Notes: generated by a model not told the origin, from the letters alone. Shown: positions 22,949-35,154, counted from the first letter of the stretch. The stretch is DNA of 64,000 bases from Pictodentalium vernedei (GCA_031216915.1 CM062296.1:455266287-455330286), one strand, 5' to 3'. A program made the numbers and translations.

Positions 22949-23239
22949 TCCCCTTTTATCTAAATAAAAAATATTAATGTAACTTTCAATCGATCATACA
23001 CCGCTATCCCTTTCTTTTTTTTAAGGAAACAAAATGCTATTTGGAAAAAAAATATCCGCGGTCCTATTGGAACGAATCTAGTCTTAGTCTTTAGGTAAAC
23101 TGTTCATAAAATGAAAAAAAACGTATTAACATGCTTGACGTAAGAAGGGAGAAAAAATTGTTAGCAGTCTAAACAAATTACTGTCTAACAAAATCTTTGA
23201 GCCAGGAAGGTTCACGTCTTTCCCTTTGGGGTCTAGTGT

Positions 23240-23608
23240 TTATGACAGGATCAGGTGGCTCATGATCAATAGGGAAATCAGCATCAACTTCAGTATGTGT
23301 TTGGTGGGCACCATGGTTTGGGGGGGGGGGGGGGGTGGGTGGGTATGGACCCTATTACGTCTGTGATAGTCTTTAACCATGTATGATCGTGCACCAAGCA
23401 CTGAGTTCACATAACCTTTGTGCCAGCCGAGTTTGGAAGGGTGCTGAAAATATACAGACTGATTCACTGTGAGAGGTTTCAAGTTGCGAGCAATCTTATC
23501 ATATGTTGTTTTAACACCTTGTCGACGTTTGTTTCGCTTATGCTGATTCAGTCGAATAGTATTCTGGTGTGATTTTACAGAAGGTATACTAAATGGTCGA
23601 ATGAACAT
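23240..23608 (-). pseudogene. Gypsy integrase C-terminal part
   Basis: Minus-strand text KTTYDKIARNLKPL, WHKGYVNSVLGARSYMVKD and YHRRNRVHTHP matches the C-terminal DNA-binding part of Gypsy integrases. A run of 16 G residues (23,320-23,335) lies beyond it. A LINE fragment separates it from the integrase core at 25,624. Fossil. Confidence 0.8.
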
Positions 23609-25623
23609 GAAAAAATTGATCAGCAACAATTCGGATTTCAAAAGGGGAAGTCAATTGTGGATTGCATTTGCATTCTACAAGCCATCATTGGAAAAACCCT
23701 CAGCTTAGGAAAAAAACTCTACTGTATATTTATCGATTATGAGCGATGTTTTGATAGCATCACAAGGCAGTATTTGTGGCACAAATTGTTAGCTGAAGAT
23801 GTCAGTAGCAGATTTATTCGTACCATTCGATCAATGTACTCATCTGTCAAAACATGTGTGAGATATAATTCCGAATGTTCTGAGTTTTCCTACTCTAATA
23901 TAGTTCTAAAACAAGGAGATCCTAGTTCGCCATTGCTTTTCATGTTATTCATAAATGATATAGAAATATAAACTCAAATTTGGAGGATATTTTCTCAATC
24001 GGCGAATTGAAGTTATTCTTATTATTGTACGCCGATGACATGGTGCTTTTTGCTCAGTCTCCCGAGTCATTGCAGTCTATGCTGACAGAAAAAGAATCAT
24101 ATTGCCAAACTTGGGGGATGAGAATTAATACAAACAAAACCAAGGCAATGATGTTTGAAAATGGTAGACACACACATGCAAATTTACGACACACCAGTAG
24201 AAGTTGTAAACTCGTTTAAATATCTGGGTATTAATTTCTTTAAAAATGGCTCCAGGCCTCGTAGCCAAAAAAATAATAGCCCAACACGCCTCGTTCTCCC
24301 TGTACAACTTATTTACAATTTATCGTGAGATAGAGTTACCCATCAGCCAAAAAGTTAAATTATCTGATAGCCTTGTGGGACCAATTTTGAATTTTTGTTC
24401 AGAAGTCTGGGGATACCATTGTGCCCCTGATATCGAGTTGATACATAATCAATTTATTAGACAAGTTTTGGGGGTAAAAAAATCTACTAAAATTTCAGCG
24501 CAACATGGTGAACTTGGGCGTGTCCCTCTAAAAATACATAGAAAAATAATTATGATAAGGCACTGGATAAAAATCTTACAAATGCCCGAAAACTCTATGG
24601 TTCATATTGTTCATAACCTATTAAAACGTGACGCTTACATAAATCAAACACACAAAGGAAGGAATTTGGCTTATCACATTAAAAATATTTTAGAAGAATA
24701 TGGATTTGCCAACTTCTGGCTAGAACAAAATCAGTGTAACATTCCCCTTATTCAAATTAGGCAAAGAATTATTGATAATTATTCACAGTATTGGCAGTCT
24801 GAAATTAATAATTCAAATCGTTTAAAATATTATGCATCATTTAAACAAGATTTCAAAAGGGAAAGGTATCTAGATTTATTAATAGACAAAAAATACCTAA
24901 TAGCCCTGACTAAATTTAGAACCTCATCACATAACCTGGCCATAGAGACTGGATGGTTCGATAACATACCACATGAACAAAGATTATGTAAATGCTGTAA
25001 TATGAACACGATTGAGTCTGAATATCATTTCCTTTTAGTTTGCCCAAAATACAGAAACATAAGAATGAGATATCTAAAACCATATTTCTGCCACTGGCCA
25101 GCAATGCACAAATTTAAGGCGTTATTAAACACATACCCTAAAAAATAGATATTAAATTTAGCAAAATATATTTTCTGTGCAAACAAAACAAGGGCTTCCT
25201 ATTTAGTAGACAACAATATGATGTGATATGCCTACATTATTCCATCAATCAGAGTGTGCCTTGTGCCTTATTACAGGAGCAGACCTACAAGGTGTGTTCT
25301 GTGAGAAGATACAGGGCGCATTCTGATTGCAATACCCTTACTTGTCACTATTCTACACTCAAAATTATAGACACAGTATTAGGCTATAGGTAATGATTTA
25401 TGGTAGCATAAGGCACTTCCCCGGTACATAATATTGGTCTGCACATAATCCGTTATCCATGTACTCACATTCTCTTAAGACTTTGGATGCCCACACTTTG
25501 CACCTCCTACTCTCTTCATGATAATCACATTTTTGTTATTCCATGTTACTCGCCTATTTTACTATCTTGCTCTAAACATGCAATATGTTTTATGCAATAA
25601 AAGCGTATAGTATAGTATAGTAT
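23609..25623 (+). mobile_element. 5'-truncated LINE inserted in the Gypsy integrase
   Basis: A plus-strand LINE beginning in the RT (QQFGFQKGKSIVDC) and ending with a 3' UTR and a TATAGTATAGTATAGTATA tail (about 25,605-25,623). 5' truncation and a short-repeat tail are normal products of target-primed reverse transcription. Its protein resembles the LINE at 51-58 kb (same Cys-rich tail, YHFLLVCPKYRNIR versus YHFILECPFFQDLR), so both belong to related families. No clear target duplication was seen. Confidence 0.85.
23621..25148 (+). pseudogene. LINE reverse transcriptase and C-terminal domain
   Basis: The first frame (to 23,971) carries CIFIDYERCFDSITR (motif A) and LKQGDPSSPLLFMLFINDIE. The second (23,980-24,219) carries LLLYADDMVLFAQSPESL (motif C) and INTNKTKAMMF. 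The third (24,246-25,148) is a 300-codon C-terminal region ending in a zinc-finger-like tail CKCCNMNTIESEYHFLLVC. A stop near 23,970 and a shift near 24,220 break it. Otherwise it is well preserved, which suggests a fairly young insertion. Confidence 0.9.
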
Positions 25624-26027
25624 ATTGGAGCGAAGTGTTCTACCAAAAAAAATTTCAGCAGGACTTACATTTGTATCTGATCGTGGAGTATTTCGAAGCT
25701 CCAGTAAAACTATATGTTGGTCACTTTTGTCTTTAGCACACTTTTTGAGAAGAGTTTTAATGGTCCTCACCGCTGATTACGCTTTACCATTGGACTGTTG
25801 ATGTCCAGGTGATGACATGGTATCCTGCATACCCCAAAGCTTTACAAAATTTTGAAATTCACTAGTTGTGAACTGAGAGCCGGAGTCAGACATACTTAAT
25901 TGTGGTATTCCGTACCTAGCAAAATGTGTCTTTAGTTTGCCGATTACTTGATTAGAACGCAAAGATTTCAACTTCAATGAAATTAGAATGATAATCCACT
26001 GTAATTAAGTAATTTCGACCATCAAAT
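25624..26027 (-). pseudogene. Gypsy integrase core
   Basis: Minus-strand pieces include HFARYGIPQLSMSDSGSQF, SSPGHQQSNGKA and LLELRNTPRSDTNVSPAEIF, the core catalytic region of retroviral-type integrases, which joins element DNA to the target. It lies between the H2C2 finger/RNase H frame on its right and the inserted LINE on its left. Fossil. Confidence 0.85.
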
Positions 26028-27116
26028 TCACACAAATCGACACCTAATTTTTTTCCAAGGAAAATTACCTTCAACGTATTGTTGCAATGTTTCTTTCTGC
26101 ACATTTGGCTTCAAACATTGGCATATTTCACAAGCGTCAGCTATTTGTCTGATGTTTTTGGAAAGTCCAAACCAAAAAATGGTTGCGCGTGCTCGACTCA
26201 TCATACTATCGAAGCCTAAATGAGCTGCGTGTAATCGTTTCTTCATATCGTTTCGTATTGATTCAGGTATTACGATGCGTTCTCCTTTCAATATTATTCC
26301 ATTGTGGATACTCAAAGTGCCTCTGATATCGTAGTAGTGTATGAGTGAGTCGGACATCGAACGTTTATGTAAAGGCCACCCGTCTAAAATTAATTTTAAC
26401 AATTCTTGCATGTTATTGTCATTTGCTGTTGCTGTACGCACTTCTTCACAGCGAGCATCTGGAATTTCTTCTAAAGCGTCAATGTTCATCACACGATTGT
26501 CGGATTCATACACATCGTTGTCTATGTTTTCAGTAAAAGCTCTGCTGACTGTATCAGCAGTCACTACATTTCTACCAGATGTATACTGGAAGAGAATGTC
26601 ATGTCGGTAGAGACGCATCATACGTGCTTGTAAGCGTTTCGGTGCTTGACTGAGAGGATTCTTAAGAGTGTTTTCTAACGGCTTATGGTCGTTATGAATC
26701 ACAACTACACGGCTATACGTATACTGGTCGAATCGCTCAAGGCCAAAAACAATCGCCAATGTCTGTTTCTTTATCTGCGCCCACCTACGCTCTGCGTCTG
26801 TTAACGCTCTTGATGCATATTCAATAGGTTGACCTTTCTGTAAGAGGACAGCACCGAGACCATCCTTATCGCTTTCAACCTGTAATACAAGTTCTTCTTC
26901 TGGGTTGTAGTAGGGGAGAACAGGTGTTTTTGTCAGTTTATTTTTTATGGTTTGAGAGGCTTTATTACAGTCTTCAGCCCAATGCCACCCACCATCTTTA
27001 CGTGTGAGCGCACGTATTGGGTGTAAGTCAGTAGCAAGATGTGGCAGGAATTTTGATAAATATTGAACCATGCCACAGAAACATTTCACTCCGTGAATGT
27101 CTTTTGGTTCTGGCAT
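26028..27116 (-). pseudogene. Gypsy RT end, RNase H and integrase zinc finger
   Basis: A 362-codon open minus-strand stretch: RT thumb (FCGMVQYLSKFLPHLA), Gypsy-type RNase H (VLQVESDKDGLGAVLLQ, EYASRALTDAERRW, TIVFGLERF-like, HNDHKPLE, FQYTSGRNVVTADTVSRA) and the integrase H2C2 finger (HAAHLGFDSMMSRAR, DACEICQCLK). Domain order and spacing are typical of Ty3/Gypsy pol. This stretch looks open, but the element as a whole is broken. Confidence 0.9.
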
Positions 27117-27861
27117 ATTTAGAATTGCTTATACTTTATTGTCATCAGGTAATATTCCCTTGTCAGTGATTTTATGGCCAACGAAAGTTATTTCTTTTTG
27201 TTTAACAGTCGATTTTCTGTCATTCAATTTTATGTCTCTGTCTCGGCATCTTGTGTTCAGATGTTCTAAATTTGTCAAGTGATCTTTGTCTGCAGTCTCA
27301 TCAATGGGTCCACATCCAATCAGATGATGTCATCGGTTACGGCAATGAATCCATTCAAGTCGAATACTACATCATATAATCGTTTTTGGAAAATTACACT
27401 GCTTACTTTTAAGCCAAATGGTAGTCGGCTCCATCGAAATCGACCATATGGTGTGATCATCGTAGTAAGTTTACTTGAGTTTTCATCTAAATTAACGTGC
27501 CATAATGCTTCTTTTACATCTAATTTGCTAAACACTCCAACGTTATGTAGTCTAGGCAAAACATCTTCCAATGTAGGAAGACTGTAGTGTTCTCTCTGTA
27601 GAGCAATATTTAGTGGTTGTGGATCAATATAGATTCGAACGTTCCAATTCGGCTTTTAGCTACCGCCATTTGGCTCACCCATGATGTTGGTTCATCTACG
27701 AGAACCAGAATTCCACTCTTCACTAAAGAGTCTAATTCAGTTTTCACTTTAGCCTTTAGAACTATTAGTATTCGACGGCAAGGCAGCGTTCGAGGCTGAA
27801 CATTGGGCTCTACCGAAAGTTGTGCAGTTCCTAGGTCACCTAAATCAGAATGTGCTTCCAC
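27117..27861 (-). pseudogene. Gypsy reverse transcriptase
   Basis: Minus-strand text includes VKTELDSLVKSGILV, VDEPTSWVSQMAVA, FSKLDVKEALWHVNLDE, TPYGRFRWSRLPFGLK and SVIFQKRLYDVVFDL, covering the fingers and palm of a Ty3/Gypsy RT. It continues the pol order from the RNase H on its left. Fossil with a few breaks. Confidence 0.85.
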
Positions 27862-28799
27862 ATTTGTGATGAGTTTCTCATTATGTATTGTTATTAAATC
27901 TAGATCACTAATTGTTTTTAAACCTAGTAAACATATAAAGTCGTTTTTTCATAACAGTAAATTCAACATCATGCACGTCTCCAGTTTTAGGATTTGTTAC
28001 TGGAAGTTTGGTTTTACCCAAGGGTATACACTTAATGTTATTCCACATATGCATTTTTTTCGGCCGTAGGCGTGACTTACTCCTTTCGAACATACTTTTG
28101 ACAAAAAGTATTGACATCTGATGCACTATCAAGTTGAAATCGTACCGAACAATTATTAACCCTTTACCTAACATGAAAAGCAGACGACACTTGCAAAAAA
28201 AAAATCTTGAATAACTAATCTTTTTTTATTTTTTGTCTCAAAAACATAGGTTATGACTCCTCGTTGGAACGAGCTCGACGAGCTCGTTCCAACGAGGGGT
28301 CATAACCTATGTTTTTGAGACAAAAAATGAAAATATTTTGAAAATTAATTGGCGATTTTTGAGAATAGCGCTGGCCGGTTTTGGCCGTTACGTTGGGTAA
28401 AAGGTTAACTGTCATTTGCGCCGATACACGATTTTTAGTTTTCGCCTGAACTACTTGTAACCACAGTGTGTCACGGTCACCATCATTATCATACTCTTGC
28501 ACGGCATGAATCTTGCGCCTACATTTAATTTTAAAATGATTTCTGCCATTACATGCCGTACACGTCTAACCCCATGCCGGACAGTTGGCTTTTCCAGATT
28601 TATGTGTTCTTCCACAAAAGTTACAACAATTATATGGTACATTATTGGAAGTTGCACTTACAGGGTTAATGCTATGCTGTTTGCTATGTTTTGGTTTCTC
28701 AAATTTTGTTGGCGCTTGATGGAATCGAGTTTTATTAGCAGACACTTTATTGATTTTAGAATCAACATTTCACATTTCCTTTGACTGTTTGGTTGAAAT
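27862..28799 (-). pseudogene. Gypsy protease and nucleocapsid zinc-knuckle region
   Basis: The minus strand shows protease-region text (LGKTKLPVTNPKTGDVHD) and, to its right near 28,540-28,640, closely spaced Cys/His residues of the CCHC knuckle kind. A complete TTAA MITE (28,160-28,404) sits inside this part, and the Polinton cuts it at 28,805. The rest of gag lies beyond the Polinton at 49,817-50,315. Fossil. Confidence 0.65.
28160..28404 (+). mobile_element. Palindromic TTAA MITE, second complete copy
   Basis: 245 bp between TTAA copies (28,156-28,159 and 28,405-28,408). It starts CCCTTTACCTAACATGAAAA and ends GTTGGGTAAAAGG. The central arms (CATAGGTTATGA...TCATAACCTATG) pair as in the copy at 21,740. 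It inserted into the Gypsy after the Gypsy was in place. Confidence 0.9.
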
Positions 28800-28805
28800 A
28801 TCGTA
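28800..28805 (+). repeat. Polinton target-site duplication, left
   Basis: ATCGTA, repeated at 49,811-49,816. A 6-bp duplication is the Polinton norm and fixes both element ends. Confidence 0.9.
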
Positions 28806-29190
28806 AGTAGATTATAAATGCGGATTCAAGGACACGTTGTACATGTACCGTACACGTACACTGACGTTTACCATCGTAGGATTCAGTGTTAAATCACACG
28901 CTTGTTCACAAAAATGTCAGGTGTCCCAGAATCCGCTGTTATTTTGAGACTCCTAGATCGCACTTTTAACGTTCAAATACCCGTTGTACATGTTTTTCAA
29001 AAAAGTGAAAAATGTATGAAATTGTACATTTTTCACTTTTTTTTTTACTTAAAAATTTTTGTCGACGTTCCCATCGCGGATCAGACCATCGATCCATCGT
29101 TGGTGAACGCGAGCAAAAAACGTTTTGCGGCTTCTAGGACAGCATCAAAAAGGTGGTTTGCGGATTCTGGGACAGTGTCTCAGAATCCGC
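28806..29190 (+). repeat. Polinton left terminal inverted repeat
   Basis: About 385 bp, matching 49,405-49,810 in inverse. It contains an internal hairpin (GTGAAAAATGTA...TACATTTTTCAC, about 29,005-29,037) and an inner-edge hairpin built from GCGGATTCTGGGACA and its complement. The outermost base pair pattern is AG...CT, as in other Polintons. Confidence 0.9.
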
Positions 29191-29210
29191 TATTGTTTTT
29201 GAGGGGATTT

Positions 29211-29440
29211 TTCCAAACGTAACAGAATACTATTGGGCGCTCCCATTTCTGACGTAAGTGGGGGGAATACCTGGATTTTTCCAAACTTAACAGACTACTA
29301 TTGGGCGCTCCCATTTCTGACGTAAGTGGGGGGAATACCCATAGTGGATTTTTCCAAACTTAACAGACTACTATTGGGCACTCCCATTTCTGACGTAAGT
29401 GGGGGAATACCCATAGTGGGATTTTCCAAAACTCAACAGA
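29211..29440 (+). promoter_or_regulatory. Three ~70-bp direct repeats with ATF/CRE-type sites
   Basis: Three copies of a unit with TTTTCCAAAC, CTACTATTGGGCGCTCCC and TCTGACGTAAGTGGGG lie just inside the left terminal repeat. TGACGTAAG falls at 29,250, 29,318 and 29,391, and matches the ATF/CREB-type site. The position next to the terminus suggests an enhancer or promoter for the rightward genes. Function is inferred. Confidence 0.6.
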
Positions 29441-29451
29441 AAAAAAACTAA

Positions 29452-30400
29452 GTTTTTTGAAAATCCGGTTTTCGTTCAAAAGAGTCGACTATAAAACATG
29501 AGTGTCAGTTTTTGTTATGTAAACGAAAAAACAATTGAGTTTAGAAAATTAGAAAAAAAAATGAGTTTAGAAAATTAGAAAAAAAAATGAGAGGTAAAAA
29601 CTGACACTCATGTTTTTGTTCTGGTGTGAATGAAGGTTTTCGTTCAAAAGAGTCGACTATAAAACATGAGTGTCAGTTTTTGTTCTGGTGTGAATGAAGG
29701 TTTTCGTTCAAAAGAGTCGACTATAAAACATGAGTGTCAGTTTTTGTTCTGGTGTGAATGAAGGTTTTCGTTCAAAAGAGTCGACTATAAAATATAATCT
29801 GTAAAAAAATAGACATTCATGTTTTGTTTCAATGTAAACGAAAAAAAAAATTGAGTTTAGAAAAATTAGAAAAAATCGGAGGTAAAAAATCGTTTGTTTA
29901 CGTTTTGTCACTGCTAATTTTGTGAAATAAATTTTAATAAAACACTTTATAGAATGTTTCATTCAAATAAAAATAGTTCGTAGAATTGACACTCATGTTT
30001 TTGTTGTGGTGTGAATGAAGGTTTTCGTTTAATGGATCGTTTTAACAAAGACAATAAAACGCATTTTTCCATTCAATTAGGTTTGAGTGGTAAATTTTTA
30101 ATATATTCGTGATAATGTTCGGAGATGTGAATGAATCCTTTTAACAGACGTAATTATTCTCAAACGCGTTAAATCAGAAACCGGTTTCTTATGTACTAAA
30201 ACTTTTAAACTTTTTCAAAGTTCTCTCAGTTCGACACTGATTGAATGATTTTGAGATACGAATGAAATCCTTTTAACAGACATAATTATTCTCAAACGCA
30301 TTAAATCAGAAACCGATTTCTTATGTGCTAAAACTTTCAAACTTTTCAAGTTTTCCCAGTTTGACACTGAGTGAATAATCGGTGATGCGATTTTTAATGC
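29452..30400 (+). repeat. 64-bp and ~130-bp direct repeats before the first Polinton gene
   Basis: A 64-bp unit (TTTTCGTTCAAAAGAGTCGA, then CTATAAAACATGAGTGTCAG) starts near 29,470, 29,639, 29,703 and 29,767, each with a TATAAAA. A second, two-copy repeat (CCTTTTAACAGAC.TAATTATT, CAAACGC.TTAAATCAGAAAC) spans 30,130-30,385. No gene is supported here. The repeated TATA-like boxes could be a duplicated promoter. Confidence 0.7.
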
Positions 30401-30610
30401 GTTCGGAAGCAAAACGCATTTATATGGGTTTTATCATGTAAAATGTTTTTTCTCAACTGGTTTTTAGTTATTATATTAAAGACAGAAGATTTTTATTTAC
30501 TTAAAACATAAAAAATAATTATACATTTAATTTTAAAAATAATAAAATAACTCACATTAGCATACTCAAAGGATTATTAATAATTTAAAAAATGAAAAAT
30601 GTTTTTACAG

Positions 30611-33600
30611 ATGGATGCTAAACGTCGAGATCATGTTTTAAACGATATGAACGTGCCAAGAAGAGCATTCAATCGGCTGACAGAAGCAGACGTCTCAGAG
30701 AGATGGAATTGAGACACGAAACCGCAAAAATATTTAAGGGGTCGTCCAACCTAACTTTGGTCAATTTTTTGACATTTCTCCCAATGCCTCAGAAACAGAT
30801 AAGAGAAGTATGGAAAGGCAAATTATATATCAAAATAATGAGTAAAGTGCATAGAAAAGGTACATATAATTTTTTTCAGGAAAAAAAGTGAATTTTATGA
30901 TTTTGAAGAAGATTAATTTGCAAATGGCATAAGTAACGAACCGGTAAAACCACAAAATAATCGGTAATTCGAAAGCCTTGTCCTCAATATAATGATAACA
31001 TACTACAGACTCGGGGAAAGCATTTTTTGGACACACGCTCTGGTGGGTTTTGACGTTTGAATGTAATAACATCAACACAAATTTTTGATGTTCCGGATGT
31101 GGCCATGTTTCAACGATGTTTTTCCGGTCATGTGGTTACGATGTGGTTCTTGCAGAAATACTCAATTTGGGCAATCGTAAGAATGCAAGGACGTGATCAC
31201 GCCCTTTATTTGTTCGAGACAATGTATGAGCGGATTTGCAAACAGGTGACAGCAAGTACTTGAGCTGTTAATGTCATAACTGCAAAATATGGTTCGAAAT
31301 TCCCTCTCATGTTTACAGGCCGTCTGAACTTTTTTGTTGACAAAAAATCTGAATTATTGCGCACTAGAAAGACAACATGAACCACTTGTAAAAAAAATAA
31401 CCGAGTGTATAAAATCGGGACGATACACATAAAATAAAGCAATATTCATAACAAAGTAAGCAGAATGCTTCAGAAATCACTTTTTCACGAAGTATATTCC
31501 AAGTGACCTGGAACTATATTGAGCGTGTTATTTTCCCCCTGTAGCTGCGAAGTTATTTACTTCCTAGTAACCATGGAATTTGAAGGCGGGTATGTTTGAT
31601 GTTTGCAAAGGACCGATTGAAGATGGGTTGAAAATGATGCATTCATGCTTTTAAATAAGGTGCGCTTGGACAATACTGAGAATTTAGTTTTTTCTTGCAA
31701 CCAACCATAGTAATACAAGCGTCGATCAGTGTCTTTTATGATCGTTTTACACTGACAAATGTGACAAATCTCCTTCACCGGAAACCATCCCCCAATTTGC
31801 ATATCACAATAAACATAACCGCTGTCACGGAGTGTCAGCGTGGCCGTGTGGTCAAAACCGAAACGAATTATCGAATGCACGGTCAATATTAGCTGCAATT
31901 GGCTTTTAAATAAATGAAATACACGAAATATTCGCAATTTCTTCATTATTCTTGTCGAGTTACTTTTTAATCAAACCACATGCGTTCAGTTTCGTTTGTC
32001 GGCATCAAACTGATATTGTTTGTGGAAATTAAATAGTACGAGAAGGCGAAGGAAGCCAAATATTTTCCATCATCTATTATTTAATTCAAATTGATAATTT
32101 CTTTTATTTTACTGAAATTATGAACTGATAATGTGGGTGTGTTGCGATTATTATGCCCCAGACCTGGAAGTTGGAAAATGAAAGGTGCATCTAGGGCCGT
32201 GCAGTGGTGACCCATGTCCTCTTAATCTTAGTCTTACCCATTCATCATTACATGTACCAACATTCCCCCTTGTATCTCAACCATTGCTACTCCAATTTGA
32301 AGGATATTTGGTTTTGTGATCGAGCATCATGGAGAAACAATGCCTGTGTAGCTGCTGTAGCATGTGTTTCTTCCCACATTTTTCAGAGTTGTGGTACTGT
32401 TTCACTCTTTTGAGTTAGAAAATTTTGTTTATAACTAGTTGATTTGTTACAATTTGTTGCAAAGTGCCTGCTAATACCCTCAATTGTATTGCTACAGAAT
32501 TTTCTTGTGAAGATTTTGTTCCTATTACTTATCAAGCAACAACCTAATGAATATTCTGTATAAAGCCACCAATCTGATGTTTGACACTTTTATCGGAGCT
32601 GTTTTGAAGGCTTATGGAACTCAAAATGTTGATTATGGCAGGACTTTTCTATTCACCCATTAATCGATAAATTAAGTGTTATAGTTGGAAGTAAGAAGCA
32701 TGAAAGGTCCAGAACTAAAACTCTAAAAAGAATGTTTTGCAATGTAACATGATTTTTGCAGATACACTTATTTGAGGTTTACCTGTCTGATAGTGTTTGG
32801 AACATGTGTGGCCAGGATCTTCAAAAAGAAAAAAGAGTTAAACTTTGAGAAAAAAGGCATATGCCTTGAGTGCCGGAGGTAGAGTCATACAAGGAAGAGC
32901 CCCCCCCTCCCGAAATTTTTTGTGTCAAATGGGGCTCACTTGTCATCTTTTGGGGATTGCTTTGTGTACTGCGTTCTTGAAAAAAATATGTGAGACCCTC
33001 TGGATGTGCCCTTCTGATCTCAATATGTCAATAAGCCTCCTTGGGGAAAGTACATGCAATAATGGTTATGTGAGGTTGATTTGATGTGTTTTGAATAACA
33101 ATGTACTTTTAAGTACATTAGATGGTTTATTGCAGTGACAGGTTACAGTTACCCTTATTTCTTCTCCAACAGATATCATGAGTGTATTGGTGTCCAAGAG
33201 TTAAACAAAGCTAATATACTTATTGATAAACCAGACAAATTTAACAATTTTATCACTATCAAATTGATGCATGGGATAAAAGGGGTTACAGTGCAAGGGG
33301 TTTGTAAATATATTTATTCAACTACAATGTATGACTTTGCAGTGCATTCTACATAGGAGAATATCATATTTTCTTTCCAAACCATTACAGTAACACATAC
33401 ATCTTGATATTGGGAGACACTCTTTTGTCCTTCCATACTTCTTCTGCTGGACTCCTTCAAGTTGACCTTTGTTGAACTCCCCAAATCGAAACATAAACAA
33501 AAGAAAATTTCTGCCTTCAATCAGTGAGCACTCCACTTATAACATTTGGTCTCAATCTTCATTACTTTCATGAATTAGGAAAAGATTTCTTCGAGTATGT

Positions 33601-34638
33601 ACTTAAATGTTTATAGAATACAGCTGTTATTTTATTTTGAGGTATTTTATTGTAAAAATTTTGTTCTCTTACTTATGCCATAGCAGACTTTCAGGTGGTG
33701 CTATTTACACATGGCAGCAGTTCCATGGCAAATTTCAGTTTCCACATGTTCTATGTTTCATTCCAAGCATTTGGGTATATAATTTATTGGGGTTATTCAT
33801 TTTGGGCCTTTTTTAGACTTGAAAGAAAATTACATGAAATTTGACCAAAGTTAGGTTGGACGTCCCCTTAAACCCGTGACGGAGGTTCAAGAGCGAAGCA
33901 AGAAGGCGATAGTTGAAGAATTGAGACCCATAAAAGAGAGTTCTTTGAGAATGGGTTCGTTGCCCGGTAGTTTTGCAAATCAGTATTCCTTTCAATCTAC
34001 ACCCGATTACGTTCCCACAGGGATTCAAACCGACGTGAGCGAGAGCGATGATACAGCTTCGACTATCACCACTGATAGCGTTGTGTCGTCCGTCCGAGGA
34101 TGGTGGTAAGAGAGATCTGTTGTATGGATTTTATAAGGAGTCGGACGGTAGAACTTTTGTGGGTGACACAGAAGTGGAAATAGATGATGATGAATTAATC
34201 GTCGGCCCAAATAGGTACGAATTAACTTCCGGACTGCGCAAATTGCTCCTTTACGACAAGCCTAGTGATTACACGGAACAGGATTACAACAATTACGCCG
34301 ACATTCTGATTCAGACCAACGCTATGAAGAGAAATAATGATGACGGAGGGACGAGACCTAAAGCCAACAGAGGTTACAAGTGGACGAAAGTGGTGTATCC
34401 TATATGGAATTCGAATAAGAAGTTCGTCGAATCGGTGACTGGCAAAGGGGTGGAAACCACTTTTCTTCCGAGCGATTCTGACGGTCTGTCTCAGAGATTG
34501 AGTTTGTTGATGGCAAGCAGACGTGCTGGTAACACAGGATTAGATAATCAGATAGTTACTATATCTGACGAATTGTTAAGACAGAAGGTTTTGAATAAAA
34601 ACCATTATAAAAGGCTGATGAACGAATTGAAGGATTGA
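30611..34638 (+). pseudogene. Polinton DUF8207-like gene, split by a TTAA element
   Basis: The 5' part (30,611-30,733) and 3' part (33,872-34,638) flank the inserted 3.1-kb element. The 3' part encodes LLYGFYKESDGRTFVGD, IVGPNRYELTSGLRKLLLY, DYTEQDYNNYADILIQT and ANRGYKWTKVVYPIW. This order of text is that of a protein family found with Polintons in many animals (DUF8207, name from memory); its role is not established, though it travels with the virion genes. Besides the insertion there are a couple of breaks. Confidence 0.75.
30738..33867 (+). mobile_element. 3.1-kb TTAA element inserted in the Polinton
   Basis: 3,130 bp between TTAA copies (30,734-30,737 and 33,868-33,871). The ends are inverted: GGGGTCGTCCAACCTAACTT, TGGTCAA at left and TTGACCAAAGTTAGG, TTGGACGTCCCC at right. 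The right two-thirds match the truncated copy at 4,111-6,149. I see no transposase frame, so it is probably non-autonomous; 30,740-31,560 holds nothing I recognise. TTAA target use fits the piggyBac group. Confidence 0.9.
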
Positions 34639-34774
34639 TGTATATAATAAGTAGAGAGAAACAAACAAAATATATAAAATAAAAAATAGTAAATTTTACA
34701 CTAGAATAATAAAAGTGTTTAAACAACAAACGATTTACCAGTAAAAACAAATATATATTATAAAAATAAAAAAT

Positions 34775-35154
34775 ATGTTGGTGATAAAGAACAGGGAATA
34801 CGTCAGAACTTACGTTCAAGGCGGTTCTGGCATCGTCGATTCTATAATGCGAGCATTCACGAGCGATGCGGGTAGAAAACTCGCATCGACCGCGTTTGAG
34901 GTCGGTAAGAAGACGGCTTTGGATGCTGGTAAGAAAGCCGCTTCCGAAGCCAGTGGTAGGATAGCTTCTGTGGCTGGCAAGAGGGCAGCCGACGCGTTGA
35001 TCGACAAGTTGATCAGTCCGCCGGCAAAGTGAGCTGCGTTAGAGCGAACGCCGAAAAGTTGGAAAGATTTTAAGGATGCTGTGGTACCCATACAAGATTT
35101 AGCCAAAATGATGAGTGGATCTGGATTGAAGAGAACTCGCGACAGTGTAATATA
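34775..35154 (+). pseudogene. Polinton small Gly/Ala/Lys-rich virion-type protein
   Basis: It starts MLVIKNREYVRTYVQGGSG and continues as an alanine/lysine-rich amphipathic stretch (KKTALDAGKKAASEASGR, GKRAADALIDKLI). The downstream end reads DLAKMMSGSGLKRTRD. The sites VQGG-S and MSGS-G resemble the (M/I/L)XGG-X and (M/I/L)XGX-G sites cut by adenoviral-type proteases, and this element encodes such a protease. By analogy it may be a core or minor capsid protein like adenovirus pX/pVI. About one break. Role inferred. Confidence 0.6.

Noticed and set aside
23001-23030. Longer Gypsy LTR (277 bp) ending near 23,000 with a purine tract beyond
   Set aside because: The other LTR ends at the base matching 22,948 and is followed by the 5-bp duplication, and AAAAGGGGA next to 22,948 is a better purine tract.
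31557-31946. 129-codon minus-strand frame in the 3.1-kb TTAA element as a possible transposase
   Set aside because: No DDD/DDE or zinc-finger motif, and the homologous stretch at 4.1 kb does not keep the frame.
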